From positions 5,869 to 14,783 of the forward strand of contig PEXF01000010.1 of assembly GCA_002779205.1 (NCBI GenBank): a stretch of DNA of 8,915 bases, given 5' to 3'. Positions 1 through 6,971 of the stretch are shown piece by piece. Positions within the stretch are counted from its first letter, which is position 1; each line of letters begins with the position of its first letter. This stretch comes from Candidatus Hydromicrobium americanum (lineage in GTDB: Bacteria > Actinomycetota > Humimicrobiia > Humimicrobiales > Humimicrobiaceae). The notes below the pieces were generated by a model. The model was given only the letters and a program-made list of their open reading frames with translations, had not been told where the DNA came from and did no database searches. Made by a program: the position numbers and the translations under genes.

Positions 1-152
1 GCAAGAGCCATATTATCCCTGGGATCCCCTCCCCCTCCTTCTCTTACTGCAACAATTATATTCCTGCTGAGTTTCCCAAATCTATTTCCTCGTTTTGCAT
101 CCTCTTTTGCCTTTTTATGCTTAATTGAATGCCATTTTGAATGCCCGGACAT
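1..152 (-). CDS. yebC: YebC/PmpR family transcriptional/translation regulator, N-terminal part (runs off left edge)
   Basis: Reading the minus strand from an ATG at 152-150 gives 50 codons plus two bases before the window ends. The start MSGHSKWHSIKHKKAKEDAK is the signature N-terminus of the YebC family, followed by RFGKLSRNII and a glycine-rich REGGGGDPRDN loop. Family members are about 240-250 residues, so roughly four fifths lie outside the window. YebC proteins were described as DNA-binding transcriptional regulators (PmpR), and more recently as ribosome-associated factors that help translate proline-rich stretches; the sequence cannot tell which applies here. The start is supported by an AGGAG at 162-166, nine bases upstream and inside the end of pdxT. 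Only one base separates the pdxT stop from this ATG, so co-translation with pdxT is likely. In many actinobacteria ruvC-ruvA-ruvB follow yebC; that region is not visible here. Confidence 0.95.
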   Translation of the reverse strand, partial: MSGHSKWHSIKHKKAKEDAKRGNRFGKLSRNIIVAVREGGGGDPRDNMAL

Positions 153-153
153 A

Positions 154-750
154 TCAATTATCTCCTTTAATATTTTTAATCATATTTATAAAATACTGGT
201 GTATTCTTAAGTCACAAGTCAGCTCGGGATGAAAAGTGCTTGCCATTACATTATTATCTCTCACCAATACAATATCCTCTTTAAACTTTCCCAGAATCCT
301 GACCTTTTTTCCAACATTTAATATTTTTGGCGCCCTTATAAAAATAGATTTAAATTTACCGCCATTCTGATTGTTATCAAGGCGGATATCCAGCAATTCC
401 TCAAAACTTTCAATCTGCCTTCCATAAGCATTTCTTTGTACATCAATATCTATATAACCAAGACCTTTGCCTTCTCCTTTAATATTCTTTGCAAGCAAAA
501 TCAAGCCTGCACAGGTCCCGAATATAGGCTTCTTATCCCTGTAAAATTTATCAAGGCTTTCTTTAAATTTATACTTTTCAAGTAATTTATTTATAGTAGT
601 ACTCTCACCGCCAGGAATAATTAGTCCATCAATATCTTTAAGCTGTTCCGGAAACTTTACTTCTGCAGCAGAAATCCCGCACTCTTTTAATCTGCTTATG
701 TGCTCTTTGAATGCCCCCTGAAGTGAAAGTACACCTACTTTAATACTCAT
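154..750 (-). CDS. pdxT: Pyridoxal 5'-phosphate synthase glutaminase subunit PdxT
   Basis: 198 residues, the normal length for PdxT. It is a class I (triad) glutamine amidotransferase that hydrolyses glutamine and passes ammonia to PdxS in the DXP-independent route to vitamin B6. The N-terminus KVGVLSLQGAF is typical of the family. PGGEST (46-51) forms the oxyanion and glutamine site, Cys80 in GTCAG is the nucleophile, and His174 and Glu176 in FHPE complete the triad. The IRAPKI segment that contacts glutamine or PdxS is also present. The gene starts 10 bases after the pdxS stop with TGGAG just upstream, and its TGA lies one base before the yebC ATG. Adjacency to pdxS makes the assignment essentially certain. 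The product is a cytoplasmic subunit of the PdxS-PdxT complex (a 12+12 complex in characterised homologues). Confidence 0.98.
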   Translation of the reverse strand: MSIKVGVLSLQGAFKEHISRLKECGISAAEVKFPEQLKDIDGLIIPGGESTTINKLLEKYKFKESLDKFYRDKKPIFGTCAGLILLAKNIKGEGKGLGYIDIDVQRNAYGRQIESFEELLDIRLDNNQNGGKFKSIFIRAPKILNVGKKVRILGKFKEDIVLVRDNNVMASTFHPELTCDLRIHQYFINMIKNIKGDN

Positions 751-760
751 TGCTCCAGTC

Positions 761-1642
761 TTACCACCCTCTGTTGGAAATTATTTTCTCTTTTGTAAGT
801 TCTGATACAGCAATTCCGCTCATTGGACTTCCCAGACCCCTGGAAACTTTTGCCAAAACCTCAGGGCTATTATAATGAGTTGTTGCTTCAACAATAGCAC
901 GGGCCATTTTTAATGGATTTTCAGATTTGAAAATACCGGAACCTACAAATATACCCTCAGCACCAAGCTGCATTATCATAGCAGCATCAGCAGGAGTAGA
1001 TATTCCACCAGCCGAGAAATTAACTACCGGTAATTTTTTATTCTTATACACATATAGTATCAGATCATAAGGAGCACCTAATTCTTTAGCAACAGTCATC
1101 AGTTCTTCTTTTGGAAGTGAAGAAATTCTTACTATCTCATCTTTTATGCTTCTCATATGTTTTACCGCTTCTATGACATCTCCGGTGCCAGCTTCTCCTT
1201 TGGTTCTGATCATTGCAGCGCCTTCACCTATTCTTCTTAAAGCTTCTCCCAGATTTATGGCACCACAAACAAATGGAACTTTAAAATCCCATTTATTTAT
1301 ATGATATTTTTCATCTGCTGGAGTAAGGACTTCACTTTCATCTATATAATCAATTCCTATGGCTTCAAGTATTTGTGCTTCCGCAAAATGCCCTATTCTT
1401 ACTTTTGCCATAACCGGAATAGAAACAGTATCCATGATTTTTAATATAATTTCAGGATCGGTCATTCTAGCTACGCCTCCTGTTGCTCTGATATCAGCAG
1501 GTATCCTCTCCAGAGCCATTACCGATACTGCCCCTGCTTCCTCTGCAATTTTAGCCTGCTCGGGGGAGGTTACATCCATTATTACTCCACCTTTAAGCAT
1601 CTGAGCAAGCCCGGCTTTTACCTTTAATGTTCCTTTCTCCAT
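761..1642 (-). CDS. pdxS: Pyridoxal 5'-phosphate synthase lyase subunit PdxS
   Basis: 293 residues, full length. PdxS is a (beta/alpha)8 barrel that builds PLP from ribose 5-phosphate, glyceraldehyde 3-phosphate and ammonia supplied by PdxT. Catalytic residues match the Bacillus subtilis enzyme with an offset of one: Asp23 in VIMDVT, Lys80 in PVMAKVRIGH (first Schiff-base lysine) and Lys148 in IRTKGEAGTG (second lysine). The phosphate-binding stretch FSAGGISTPADAA, the GSGIFKSENP loop and the terminal RGW are also typical. The start is supported by a strong GGAGGTG (1653-1659) ten bases upstream of ATG 1642-1640. The gene lies 19 bases after htpX and 10 bases before pdxT, so transcription from the lemA promoter is likely; no separate promoter was evident in the 19-base gap. 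Confidence 0.98.
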   Translation of the reverse strand: MEKGTLKVKAGLAQMLKGGVIMDVTSPEQAKIAEEAGAVSVMALERIPADIRATGGVARMTDPEIILKIMDTVSIPVMAKVRIGHFAEAQILEAIGIDYIDESEVLTPADEKYHINKWDFKVPFVCGAINLGEALRRIGEGAAMIRTKGEAGTGDVIEAVKHMRSIKDEIVRISSLPKEELMTVAKELGAPYDLILYVYKNKKLPVVNFSAGGISTPADAAMIMQLGAEGIFVGSGIFKSENPLKMARAIVEATTHYNSPEVLAKVSRGLGSPMSGIAVSELTKEKIISNRGW

Positions 1643-1661
1643 CTTGTTAAAACACCTCCAA

Positions 1662-2606
1662 TTATTTTATTCCCACTCCTAAAGACATATTTTCAAGCCT
1701 CCTGATTCTTTCTTCTGTAGGAGGGTGTGTATTAAACAAACTTTTAAACATAACCTTAGATTTCTCACCAATTGGATTGGCAATAAATAAATGTGCAGTT
1801 GCGCTACTGGCAGTTTTTACTTCGCTATGCATACTGATTTTTTTAAGTGCATTTGCCAGCCCGGCAGGATACCTTGAAATTAAAGCTCCAGTTGAATCTG
1901 CCAGGAATTCCCTATTCCTGCTTATAGCCAGTCTTATTAACGTAGCAATTATAGGAGACAATAATATAAGCAATATCCCTACTATTATTAAAATTAATGA
2001 TAATATTCCGCCGCCTGAGCCTTTTGATGACCTTCTCCTGCTCCCACCACCAAATATAAGGGACCTAAATATAATATTACTTATTATAGTAATCATTCCC
2101 ACCATAACAACAACTATTGTTCCCAGTAGAATATCATAATTTTTTATATGAGATAATTCATGCGAGATAACCCCTTTTAATTCTTCATCATTAAGATTAT
2201 TAAGTAGACCCTGAGTAAAGACTATTACTCCTTTTTGGGGATTGCGCCCGGTTGCAAATGCATTCATACCCTCATCGCCTATTACATAAATTTTAGGTAT
2301 AGGCAGTCCGGCAGCAATTGATAGTCCCTCTACCATATAATAGACTCTCGGGTTCTCTTCCCTTGATATTGGTCTGGCTCCGGTCAGGCTCAGTACAATT
2401 CTATCGCTATAATAATAACTTGAAAAACTCATGATAAGTGCCATTATAAGTGCAAATATCATAAGTATTATCGAATAGTTATTGCTAATGCCATAACGCC
2501 AGTCAAGATAATAGCCAATAGCAAATCCTACCAGAGTTATAAATATTATAAATCCAATAATTATAAATACAGTTTTTGCCCTGTTGCTGGCAATTTGTTC
2601 GTACAT
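1662..2606 (-). CDS. htpX: HtpX-like membrane zinc metalloprotease (M48 family)
   Basis: 314 residues, close to the usual 280-300 or slightly more for HtpX. The zinc site is HELSH at 149-153 with Glu150 as catalytic base; the third ligand is probably Glu233 in SRNREFLAD. Four hydrophobic segments are visible at about 13-33, 44-63, 159-183 and 201-225, placing it in the cytoplasmic membrane with the catalytic domain facing the cytoplasm as in known HtpX. The M48 motif GMNAFATG (113-120) and a C-terminal FNTHPPTEERI (291-301) support the family. A glycine/serine/arginine-rich linker (186-200) joins the third and fourth membrane segments, as in several homologues. HtpX degrades damaged membrane proteins in stress. 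It follows lemA by 41 bases, a known pairing, with an AGGTG-type SD about ten bases before ATG 2606-2604. Confidence 0.95.
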   Translation of the reverse strand: MYEQIASNRAKTVFIIIGFIIFITLVGFAIGYYLDWRYGISNNYSIILMIFALIMALIMSFSSYYYSDRIVLSLTGARPISREENPRVYYMVEGLSIAAGLPIPKIYVIGDEGMNAFATGRNPQKGVIVFTQGLLNNLNDEELKGVISHELSHIKNYDILLGTIVVVMVGMITIISNIIFRSLIFGGGSRRRSSKGSGGGILSLILIIVGILLILLSPIIATLIRLAISRNREFLADSTGALISRYPAGLANALKKISMHSEVKTASSATAHLFIANPIGEKSKVMFKSLFNTHPPTEERIRRLENMSLGVGIK

Positions 2607-2647
2607 TACTTAAGTCACACCTTTTTTTATAGAAAAATCACCTGTTA

Positions 2648-3214
2648 TCAAAATTTTACTTTAATCGGTTCCCTGGCCAAAACTTCTTCTATTTCAAAAT
2701 AATCTCTTGACAGGAAATTAAACATTCTGGCAAATATATTTCCAGGAAATGTTTGTATTCTGGTATTAAATTTCATAACCATATCATTGTAAAATTGTCT
2801 TGCATAAGCAATATTACTTTCAATGCCATTAAGCTGTTCCATTAATCTTAAAAAATGCTGGTCCGCTTTAAGGTTAGGATAATTTTCAGACAACGCAAAT
2901 AACGACTTTAAGGTACCTGTTATCATATTTTCGGCTTTTGCCTGCTCTTTTACTGTTTTTGCGTCAATACCCATCTTCCTGGCATTGATAACATTCTGCA
3001 GAGTTTCCCTTTCGTGTTTGGCATACCCTTTCACTGTCTCCACCAGATTTGGTATTAAATCGTATCTTTTCCTGAGCTGTACATCAATCTGATGCCATGA
3101 ATTGTCAACCTTATTTCTTAAAGATACTATTAAATTATATATACCTATTCCAATAAAAAACAGTATTATTATTCCTGCAATTATTGCTATAAGAGAAATT
3201 ACTCCTGTTAACAT
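2648..3214 (-). CDS. lemA: LemA family membrane-anchored protein
   Basis: 188 residues, the normal length. A single N-terminal hydrophobic segment (about 5-28) anchors the protein, followed by a long helical domain. The family core RKRYDLIPNLVETVKGYAKH spans 48-67. Further hallmarks are the LSENYPNLKA segment (108-117) and the stretch from about 130 to 161 containing IAYARQFYND and IQTFPGNIFA. LemA proteins have no agreed biochemical function; they often lie beside M48 proteases such as HtpX, as here, which suggests an envelope stress or protease-partner role. The start is firm: AGGAGG at 3220-3225 lies five bases before ATG 3214-3212. It is the first gene of the minus-strand block, and a candidate promoter lies about 100 bases upstream. 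Confidence 0.95.
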   Translation of the reverse strand: MLTGVISLIAIIAGIIILFFIGIGIYNLIVSLRNKVDNSWHQIDVQLRKRYDLIPNLVETVKGYAKHERETLQNVINARKMGIDAKTVKEQAKAENMITGTLKSLFALSENYPNLKADQHFLRLMEQLNGIESNIAYARQFYNDMVMKFNTRIQTFPGNIFARMFNFLSRDYFEIEEVLAREPIKVKF

Positions 3215-3313
3215 AATGACCTCCTGACTATTTTGCTTTATTTACTGTTTTATTTTTTCACTGTTAAATTAAAATATTTTACATTTTTCCATATTAAAAA
3301 CAAACAACTTTAG

Positions 3314-3342
3314 ATTATATCATATAAATAATTGCAAAAATA
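3314..3342 (-). promoter_or_regulatory. Candidate extended -10 promoter for the lemA-htpX-pdxS-pdxT-yebC operon
   Basis: On the minus strand TGATATAAT (3322-3314) gives a perfect TATAAT with an upstream TGN extension. The hexamer at the -35 position with a 17-base spacer is only TATTTT, so recognition would rely on the extended -10. The predicted start near 3307 leaves a leader of roughly 90 bases before lemA. The region is very AT-rich, so chance matches are expected and the call is tentative. Confidence 0.45.
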
Positions 3343-3392
3343 TAATCCTATTCCACAGCCAATTTCAGACTGTAACACCGGTTAATATTATT

Positions 3393-3421
3393 TTTACACA
3401 AAAAAATTTTTATGGTATATT
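3393..3421 (+). promoter_or_regulatory. Candidate sigma-70-type promoter for the EF-G2 gene block
   Basis: TTTACA at 3393-3398 and TATATT at 3416-3421 are separated by exactly 17 bases. TGG immediately upstream of the -10 makes it an extended -10 element. The predicted start near 3428 leaves a leader of about 57 bases before ATG 3485. It lies about 50 bases from, and divergent to, the candidate lemA promoter. Confidence 0.5.
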
Positions 3422-3473
3422 TCTTCTATTGCCTAATTGCAGTTGAGTGCTATCAAAAAAATCTGACACTTTT

Positions 3474-3481
3474 GGGGGGTG
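3474..3481 (+). promoter_or_regulatory. Ribosome binding site deciding the EF-G2 start
   Basis: A run of six G followed by TG (GGGGGGTG) resembles the anti-SD complement GGAGGTG, and its G-run ends five bases before ATG 3485. A GTG in frame at 3479 overlaps this run and would leave no SD, so ATG 3485 is the preferred start. The G-run is unusual in such AT-rich DNA. Confidence 0.6.
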
Positions 3482-3484
3482 TTA

Positions 3485-5566
3485 ATGAACGGTAAAAGTT
3501 GCTCTAACAACAAAGTTATCGGTCTTATCTCGGGAAATGGCACTGGAAAAACTTCACTTGCAGAATGTCTTCTGTATAATTCCAAAGCCACTGACAGATT
3601 GGGAACCATAGAAACAAAAAACACAGTCTCCGATTTCAGTCCGCTGGAAACCAGAAAAGGATTCAGCGTCAGTTCAAGCATACTTAATTATAAATGGAAA
3701 GATTTTAATATAAATCTGATAGATTGTCCCGGATATATGGATTTCATAGGACAGACTCAGGCTGCAATTAAAGTTATAGACAGCGCTCTTTTGGTTGTTG
3801 ATACAAAATCCGGGGTACAGGCTCCTACCGAATTGGTTATAGAGCTGCTGGCTAAAAATCCCAAACCAATGTTCTGCATACTTAACAAATTGGATCTTGA
3901 GAATATAGATTATATTAAAGTTGTAGAAGATATAAAAAGTGAATATAAATTAAAACTGGTCCCTATAACTATTCCTCTAAACAGCGGTGAAAATTTTTCA
4001 AAGATTGTAGATATACTACAAAACCAGGCATACGAATACAAAGAAAAAAATTTTACCGGTAATAAGACTTCCGTTGATGAAAATATTAAAGGTCAAATTG
4101 AAAGTCATCATAATGAACTGATTGAATCTATAGTGGAAACAGATGACGAACTACTTAATAAATATCTTGAAGGCGAAAAAATTGATAATAAAGTAATAAG
4201 TGAGGTTTTTAAAAAAGCGGTAACATCCGGAAAAGTAATCCCTGTATTTGCCATATCTTCAGGCAAGAATTTTGGCATAGATATTTTAATGGATTATATA
4301 AACTCTCTCCTTCCTTCCGCTCTTGATATAACACCTATAAAAACAAAGGATTTAAACAAAGATTCTGAAGTAGAAATAAAGTCCTCACCTGATGGACCGG
4401 TATTGGCATATGTTTTTAAGACTATGGCAGATCCTTATATTGGTAAGTTATCCATATTTAGAATTTTTACCGGAACTATTAAGATAAACGAGAGCTATCA
4501 CCTATCCAGTTCAGGAAAAACATATAAATTCACCAATTTATTTAAACTGCAGGGTAAAAATCAGAGCGATGTAAGTGAAGCTTCATGTGGAGATATTGTA
4601 GCTGTATCCAAAATTATGGATATTTCAAACGATGACACCATTTCAAGCCAGGATCAGCCATTAAAAATACCTGAAACAGAATATTTTCCCCCGACCCTGC
4701 CCAAGGCAGTTATACCCAGGAGTAAAGGAGATGAAGAAAAGATAAGCAATGGTCTGTCTAAATTGATTCAGGAGGACCCTACCATAAGACAGGAATTAAA
4801 TCTGGAAGTACACCAAAATATACTCTGGGGAATGGGAGAGCTGCATCTTTCTATGGCCAGGGAGAAATTAAAAGAGAAATTTGATATCGGTATTGATATA
4901 TTAACACCGGATGTTGCTTATAAAGAAACAATAAGAAAAGATGCCAAGGCTGAATACAAATATAAAAAACAATCTGGCGGCAGAGGACAGTATGGACATG
5001 TTTTAATTGAAATCAAACCACTAGGTAGTGGCGGAGGTTTTGAATTTAAAAATAGTATTTTTGGTGGAGCAATTCCTAAAAGTTATGTACCGGGAGTGGA
5101 AAAAGGTATCAGGGAAGCTCTACTAAAAGGAGTTCTTGCTGAATACCCTGTAGTAGATGTTAGCGTAAATCTGTATGATGGATCATATCATACTGTGGAT
5201 TCATCCGAGATGGCCTTTAAAATAGCAGCGTCTATGGCTTTTAAAAAAGGAATGCAGGAGGCTTCTCCGGTCATATTAGAACCTATTATAGAATTGGAAA
5301 TTATAGCACCTGAAAAGTATATGGGCGATATAATTGGAGATATAAATGCAAAAAGAGGAAAAATTATTTCAATGACCCAAATTGAAAATAAAAAACAACT
5401 AATAAAAGCCACTGCCCCCCAATCTGAAACTTTCAACTATGCAATTGATCTAACATCTCTTACCCAGGGAAGGGGACGTTTTATTCAAAAATTTTCACAT
5501 TATGAAGAATTACCTCCAAATTTAGCCCATAAGATAATAGATGAAAGGAAAAAGCAAAAGGAATGA
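3485..5566 (+). CDS. fusA2: Elongation factor G-like GTPase (EF-G2/FusA2 type)
   Basis: 693 residues from ATG 3485, full EF-G length with all five domains. The G domain has a P-loop GNGTGKTS (17-24), a switch I equivalent PLETRKGFSVSSS (53-65), G3 DCPGY (80-84) and G4 NKLD (134-137). Domain II starts near GPVLAYVFKTMADPYIGKLS. Domain III includes KGDEEK and QEDPTIR. Domain IV has GGRGQYGHV (498-506) and the tip segment YHTVDSSEMAFK (568-579), with His569 matching the tip histidine of canonical EF-G. Domain V has LEPIIELEIIAPEKYMGDIIG. The P-loop differs from the AHIDAGKT of canonical EF-G and fits the EF-G2 group. The catalytic His of DTPGH is Tyr84 here, so GTP is probably bound but hydrolysis may be slow or differently triggered. 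The role could be specialised or stress translocation, but the sequence does not decide this. The TGA overlaps the next ATG by 4 bases. Confidence 0.92.
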   Translation: MNGKSCSNNKVIGLISGNGTGKTSLAECLLYNSKATDRLGTIETKNTVSDFSPLETRKGFSVSSSILNYKWKDFNINLIDCPGYMDFIGQTQAAIKVIDSALLVVDTKSGVQAPTELVIELLAKNPKPMFCILNKLDLENIDYIKVVEDIKSEYKLKLVPITIPLNSGENFSKIVDILQNQAYEYKEKNFTGNKTSVDENIKGQIESHHNELIESIVETDDELLNKYLEGEKIDNKVISEVFKKAVTSGKVIPVFAISSGKNFGIDILMDYINSLLPSALDITPIKTKDLNKDSEVEIKSSPDGPVLAYVFKTMADPYIGKLSIFRIFTGTIKINESYHLSSSGKTYKFTNLFKLQGKNQSDVSEASCGDIVAVSKIMDISNDDTISSQDQPLKIPETEYFPPTLPKAVIPRSKGDEEKISNGLSKLIQEDPTIRQELNLEVHQNILWGMGELHLSMAREKLKEKFDIGIDILTPDVAYKETIRKDAKAEYKYKKQSGGRGQYGHVLIEIKPLGSGGGFEFKNSIFGGAIPKSYVPGVEKGIREALLKGVLAEYPVVDVSVNLYDGSYHTVDSSEMAFKIAASMAFKKGMQEASPVILEPIIELEIIAPEKYMGDIIGDINAKRGKIISMTQIENKKQLIKATAPQSETFNYAIDLTSLTQGRGRFIQKFSHYEELPPNLAHKIIDERKKQKE

Positions 5567-6810
5567 GCAAGAATCATAAAAGGCGCGTATTTACATTGGA
5601 TAAGGTTCCCTATATCCTATTTGGAGCAATATTGATAATAGCCATAATCATATTTCTCTCGGTCAGAAGCTGCATGCCTTTAAATTTCTTTTCCGGGGTA
5701 CAGGAAGAAACCGAAAACGAATCGGAATACACCCTTTTTATAGCTTCTCCTACCAATGATAAAGTCTTTAACTTCATCAACCAAAACGAAAATGTTCCGG
5801 TAGAGATAAGGGCAAATGAAGTAGAAAATACAGACTATACCATAAAACTAATGGTAAATGACAGTGAGATAAAATCATTCACCTCCCCTCCCTACGAATA
5901 CAACTGGAATCCGGGAAGTTCCGGTCAGTATGAGATGACAGCACAACTTATAGATGAGAGCGGCAACATAATTACAAATTCAAACACAGTAAGTTTCACT
6001 GTAGAGTACGAGATTGAACCTGAAGAAAATATTGTTTTAAGTGTTGATATCGAGGAAAAGAAAAACGAGATCTTAAGCCAATCCCTTTTCAGGACCCAGA
6101 ATACCATACCTACGGGAGTTCCTTTATTCTCATATAAGTGCTATATTCCCCCGGTTTTAGACGGCAGCATCCAGGAATGGGATAAATTTGAGAGTTTTTC
6201 AGCTTTTGAACCTACCATTAAAAAAGAAAATTACACCACCCATACCGACATTTCGGGCACATTTTATTCCTGCTGGGATGATGATAATTTTTATTTTGCG
6301 GTACAGGTAATCGATGATGTATTCAATCAAAAATATACCGGTAATCAGCTAAACAAAGGTGACAGCATAACGATTGTATTCGATACGGAATTAGAAGAAG
6401 ATATGCAGATACCGTTTTATAACAGCGATGATTATCAGATTGACCTCTCACCGGGCAGTTTTACCGGTACATTTGCGGAATCATTTATGAGCTGGCCTTC
6501 TAATGCACCTCCCAGAGGAGTTACCATTGCTTCTACCAGACTGGCAACCGGATACTTAATAGAGGCGAGTATTCCCTGGTATAATTTTCCAAACTACATC
6601 CCCACTGATGTGGATGTACTGGGATTTACCATTTCCATTCTTGATACTGACAACCTGGACTCAACAGAGCTTGTAATCTCCTCCTCAAAGGTATTTAATT
6701 TTAACGATGTTTCTACACTGGGCGCTATCGCCCTTATAGATGCAGGGGACATACAGGGTACCGAAGAAGAACCTACCGATGAGGGAACTGCAGAGGATAC
6801 CAATCAATAA
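5563..6810 (+). CDS. Membrane-anchored protein with Ig-like region and CBM9-like domain
   Basis: 415 residues. A basic N-terminus (MSKNHKRR) precedes one hydrophobic helix (about 15-34), so the rest is probably outside the cytoplasm, tethered by the uncleaved helix. Residues about 57-148 look like a bacterial Ig-like beta-sandwich (ASPTNDKVF; PPYEYNWNPG; VSFTVEYE). Residues about 195-394 match the carbohydrate-binding module family 9 pattern: PVLDGSIQEWD (197-207), the FYSCWDDDNFYFAVQVIDD stretch (234-252), KGDSITIVFD (265-274), DDYQIDLSP (289-297) and IEASIPWY (333-340). The tail from about 396 is acidic and low in complexity. No catalytic domain is visible, so it probably binds a sugar or wall polymer, or acts as a surface sensor or scaffold. 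The start ATG overlaps the EF-G2 stop (ATGA, 5563-5566). The domain call is from motif recognition; the ligand is unknown. Confidence 0.85.
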   Translation: MSKNHKRRVFTLDKVPYILFGAILIIAIIIFLSVRSCMPLNFFSGVQEETENESEYTLFIASPTNDKVFNFINQNENVPVEIRANEVENTDYTIKLMVNDSEIKSFTSPPYEYNWNPGSSGQYEMTAQLIDESGNIITNSNTVSFTVEYEIEPEENIVLSVDIEEKKNEILSQSLFRTQNTIPTGVPLFSYKCYIPPVLDGSIQEWDKFESFSAFEPTIKKENYTTHTDISGTFYSCWDDDNFYFAVQVIDDVFNQKYTGNQLNKGDSITIVFDTELEEDMQIPFYNSDDYQIDLSPGSFTGTFAESFMSWPSNAPPRGVTIASTRLATGYLIEASIPWYNFPNYIPTDVDVLGFTISILDTDNLDSTELVISSSKVFNFNDVSTLGAIALIDAGDIQGTEEEPTDEGTAEDTNQ

Positions 6811-6838
6811 ATTTGGTTTGAAATAAATTTATAAAAGC

Positions 6839-6922
6839 TTACATCCATCTATTCATCCAATCAAGCATTTTTTCAGGGTTATCCTGGAAATAACTGTAAC
6901 TCTCAAAGCGATGTTTTGCATT
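6839..6922 (-). pseudogene. Possible C-terminal remnant of an unidentified gene
   Basis: In the 161-base gap between the CBM9-like gene and hypF, one minus-strand frame runs for 27 codons between an in-frame TGA (6925-6923) and a TAA (6841-6839). It reads NAKHRFESYSYFQDNPEK then MLDWMNRWM. The composition (His, Arg, several aromatics, Trp-rich amphipathic end) looks like the C-terminus of a real protein rather than random AT-rich DNA. The His followed by an amphipathic helix ending in W-x-x-R-W-type residues recalls ends of alpha/beta hydrolases. There is no start codon near its upstream end and no SD, and nothing upstream continues it in another frame. It could equally be chance. Confidence 0.25.
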
Positions 6923-6971
6923 TCATTAGCTTTACTTTAACATTGTTGTTAAAATATCAACGATTTTAAAT

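Noticed and set aside
1359..2139. Plus-strand open frames at 1359-1604 and 1777-2139
   Set aside because: They lie entirely inside pdxS and htpX on the opposite strand, where the protein-level match is unambiguous; the predicted peptides are low-complexity shadows of hydrophobic or repetitive codons.
3271..3280. Palindrome AAAATATTTT in the lemA leader
   Set aside because: A pure A/T palindrome in an AT-rich intergenic region; no second copy or protein-site resemblance to support an operator.
3479..3481. GTG 3479 as the EF-G2 start
   Set aside because: It lies within the G-run that best serves as the SD for ATG 3485, leaving no SD for itself, and adds only two residues before the usual family N-terminus.
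3433..3681. Minus-strand open frame over the EF-G2 start
   Set aside because: It overlaps the P-loop coding region of EF-G2, has no family resemblance and no SD.
5653..5675. Lipobox in the CBM9-like protein (VRSC, Cys37)
   Set aside because: The residues before the Cys (V-R-S) do not fit the L-[AS]-[GA]-C pattern, so a plain membrane anchor is more likely than a lipoprotein.
5188..6803. Minus-strand open frames at 5188-5436, 5925-6107 and 6594-6803
   Set aside because: They are antisense to well-supported domain IV/V of EF-G2 and to the CBM9-like gene; no recognisable motifs.
6806..6830. Direct repeat AATAAATTT (6806-6814 and 6822-6830)
   Set aside because: Nine bases of A/T only, expected by chance in this composition.
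6873..6890. Hairpin TTCAGG-GTTAT-CCTGGAA as a terminator
   Set aside because: The stem is short with a bulge, and the T-run precedes it on the plus strand instead of following it; on the minus strand it is followed by A residues.
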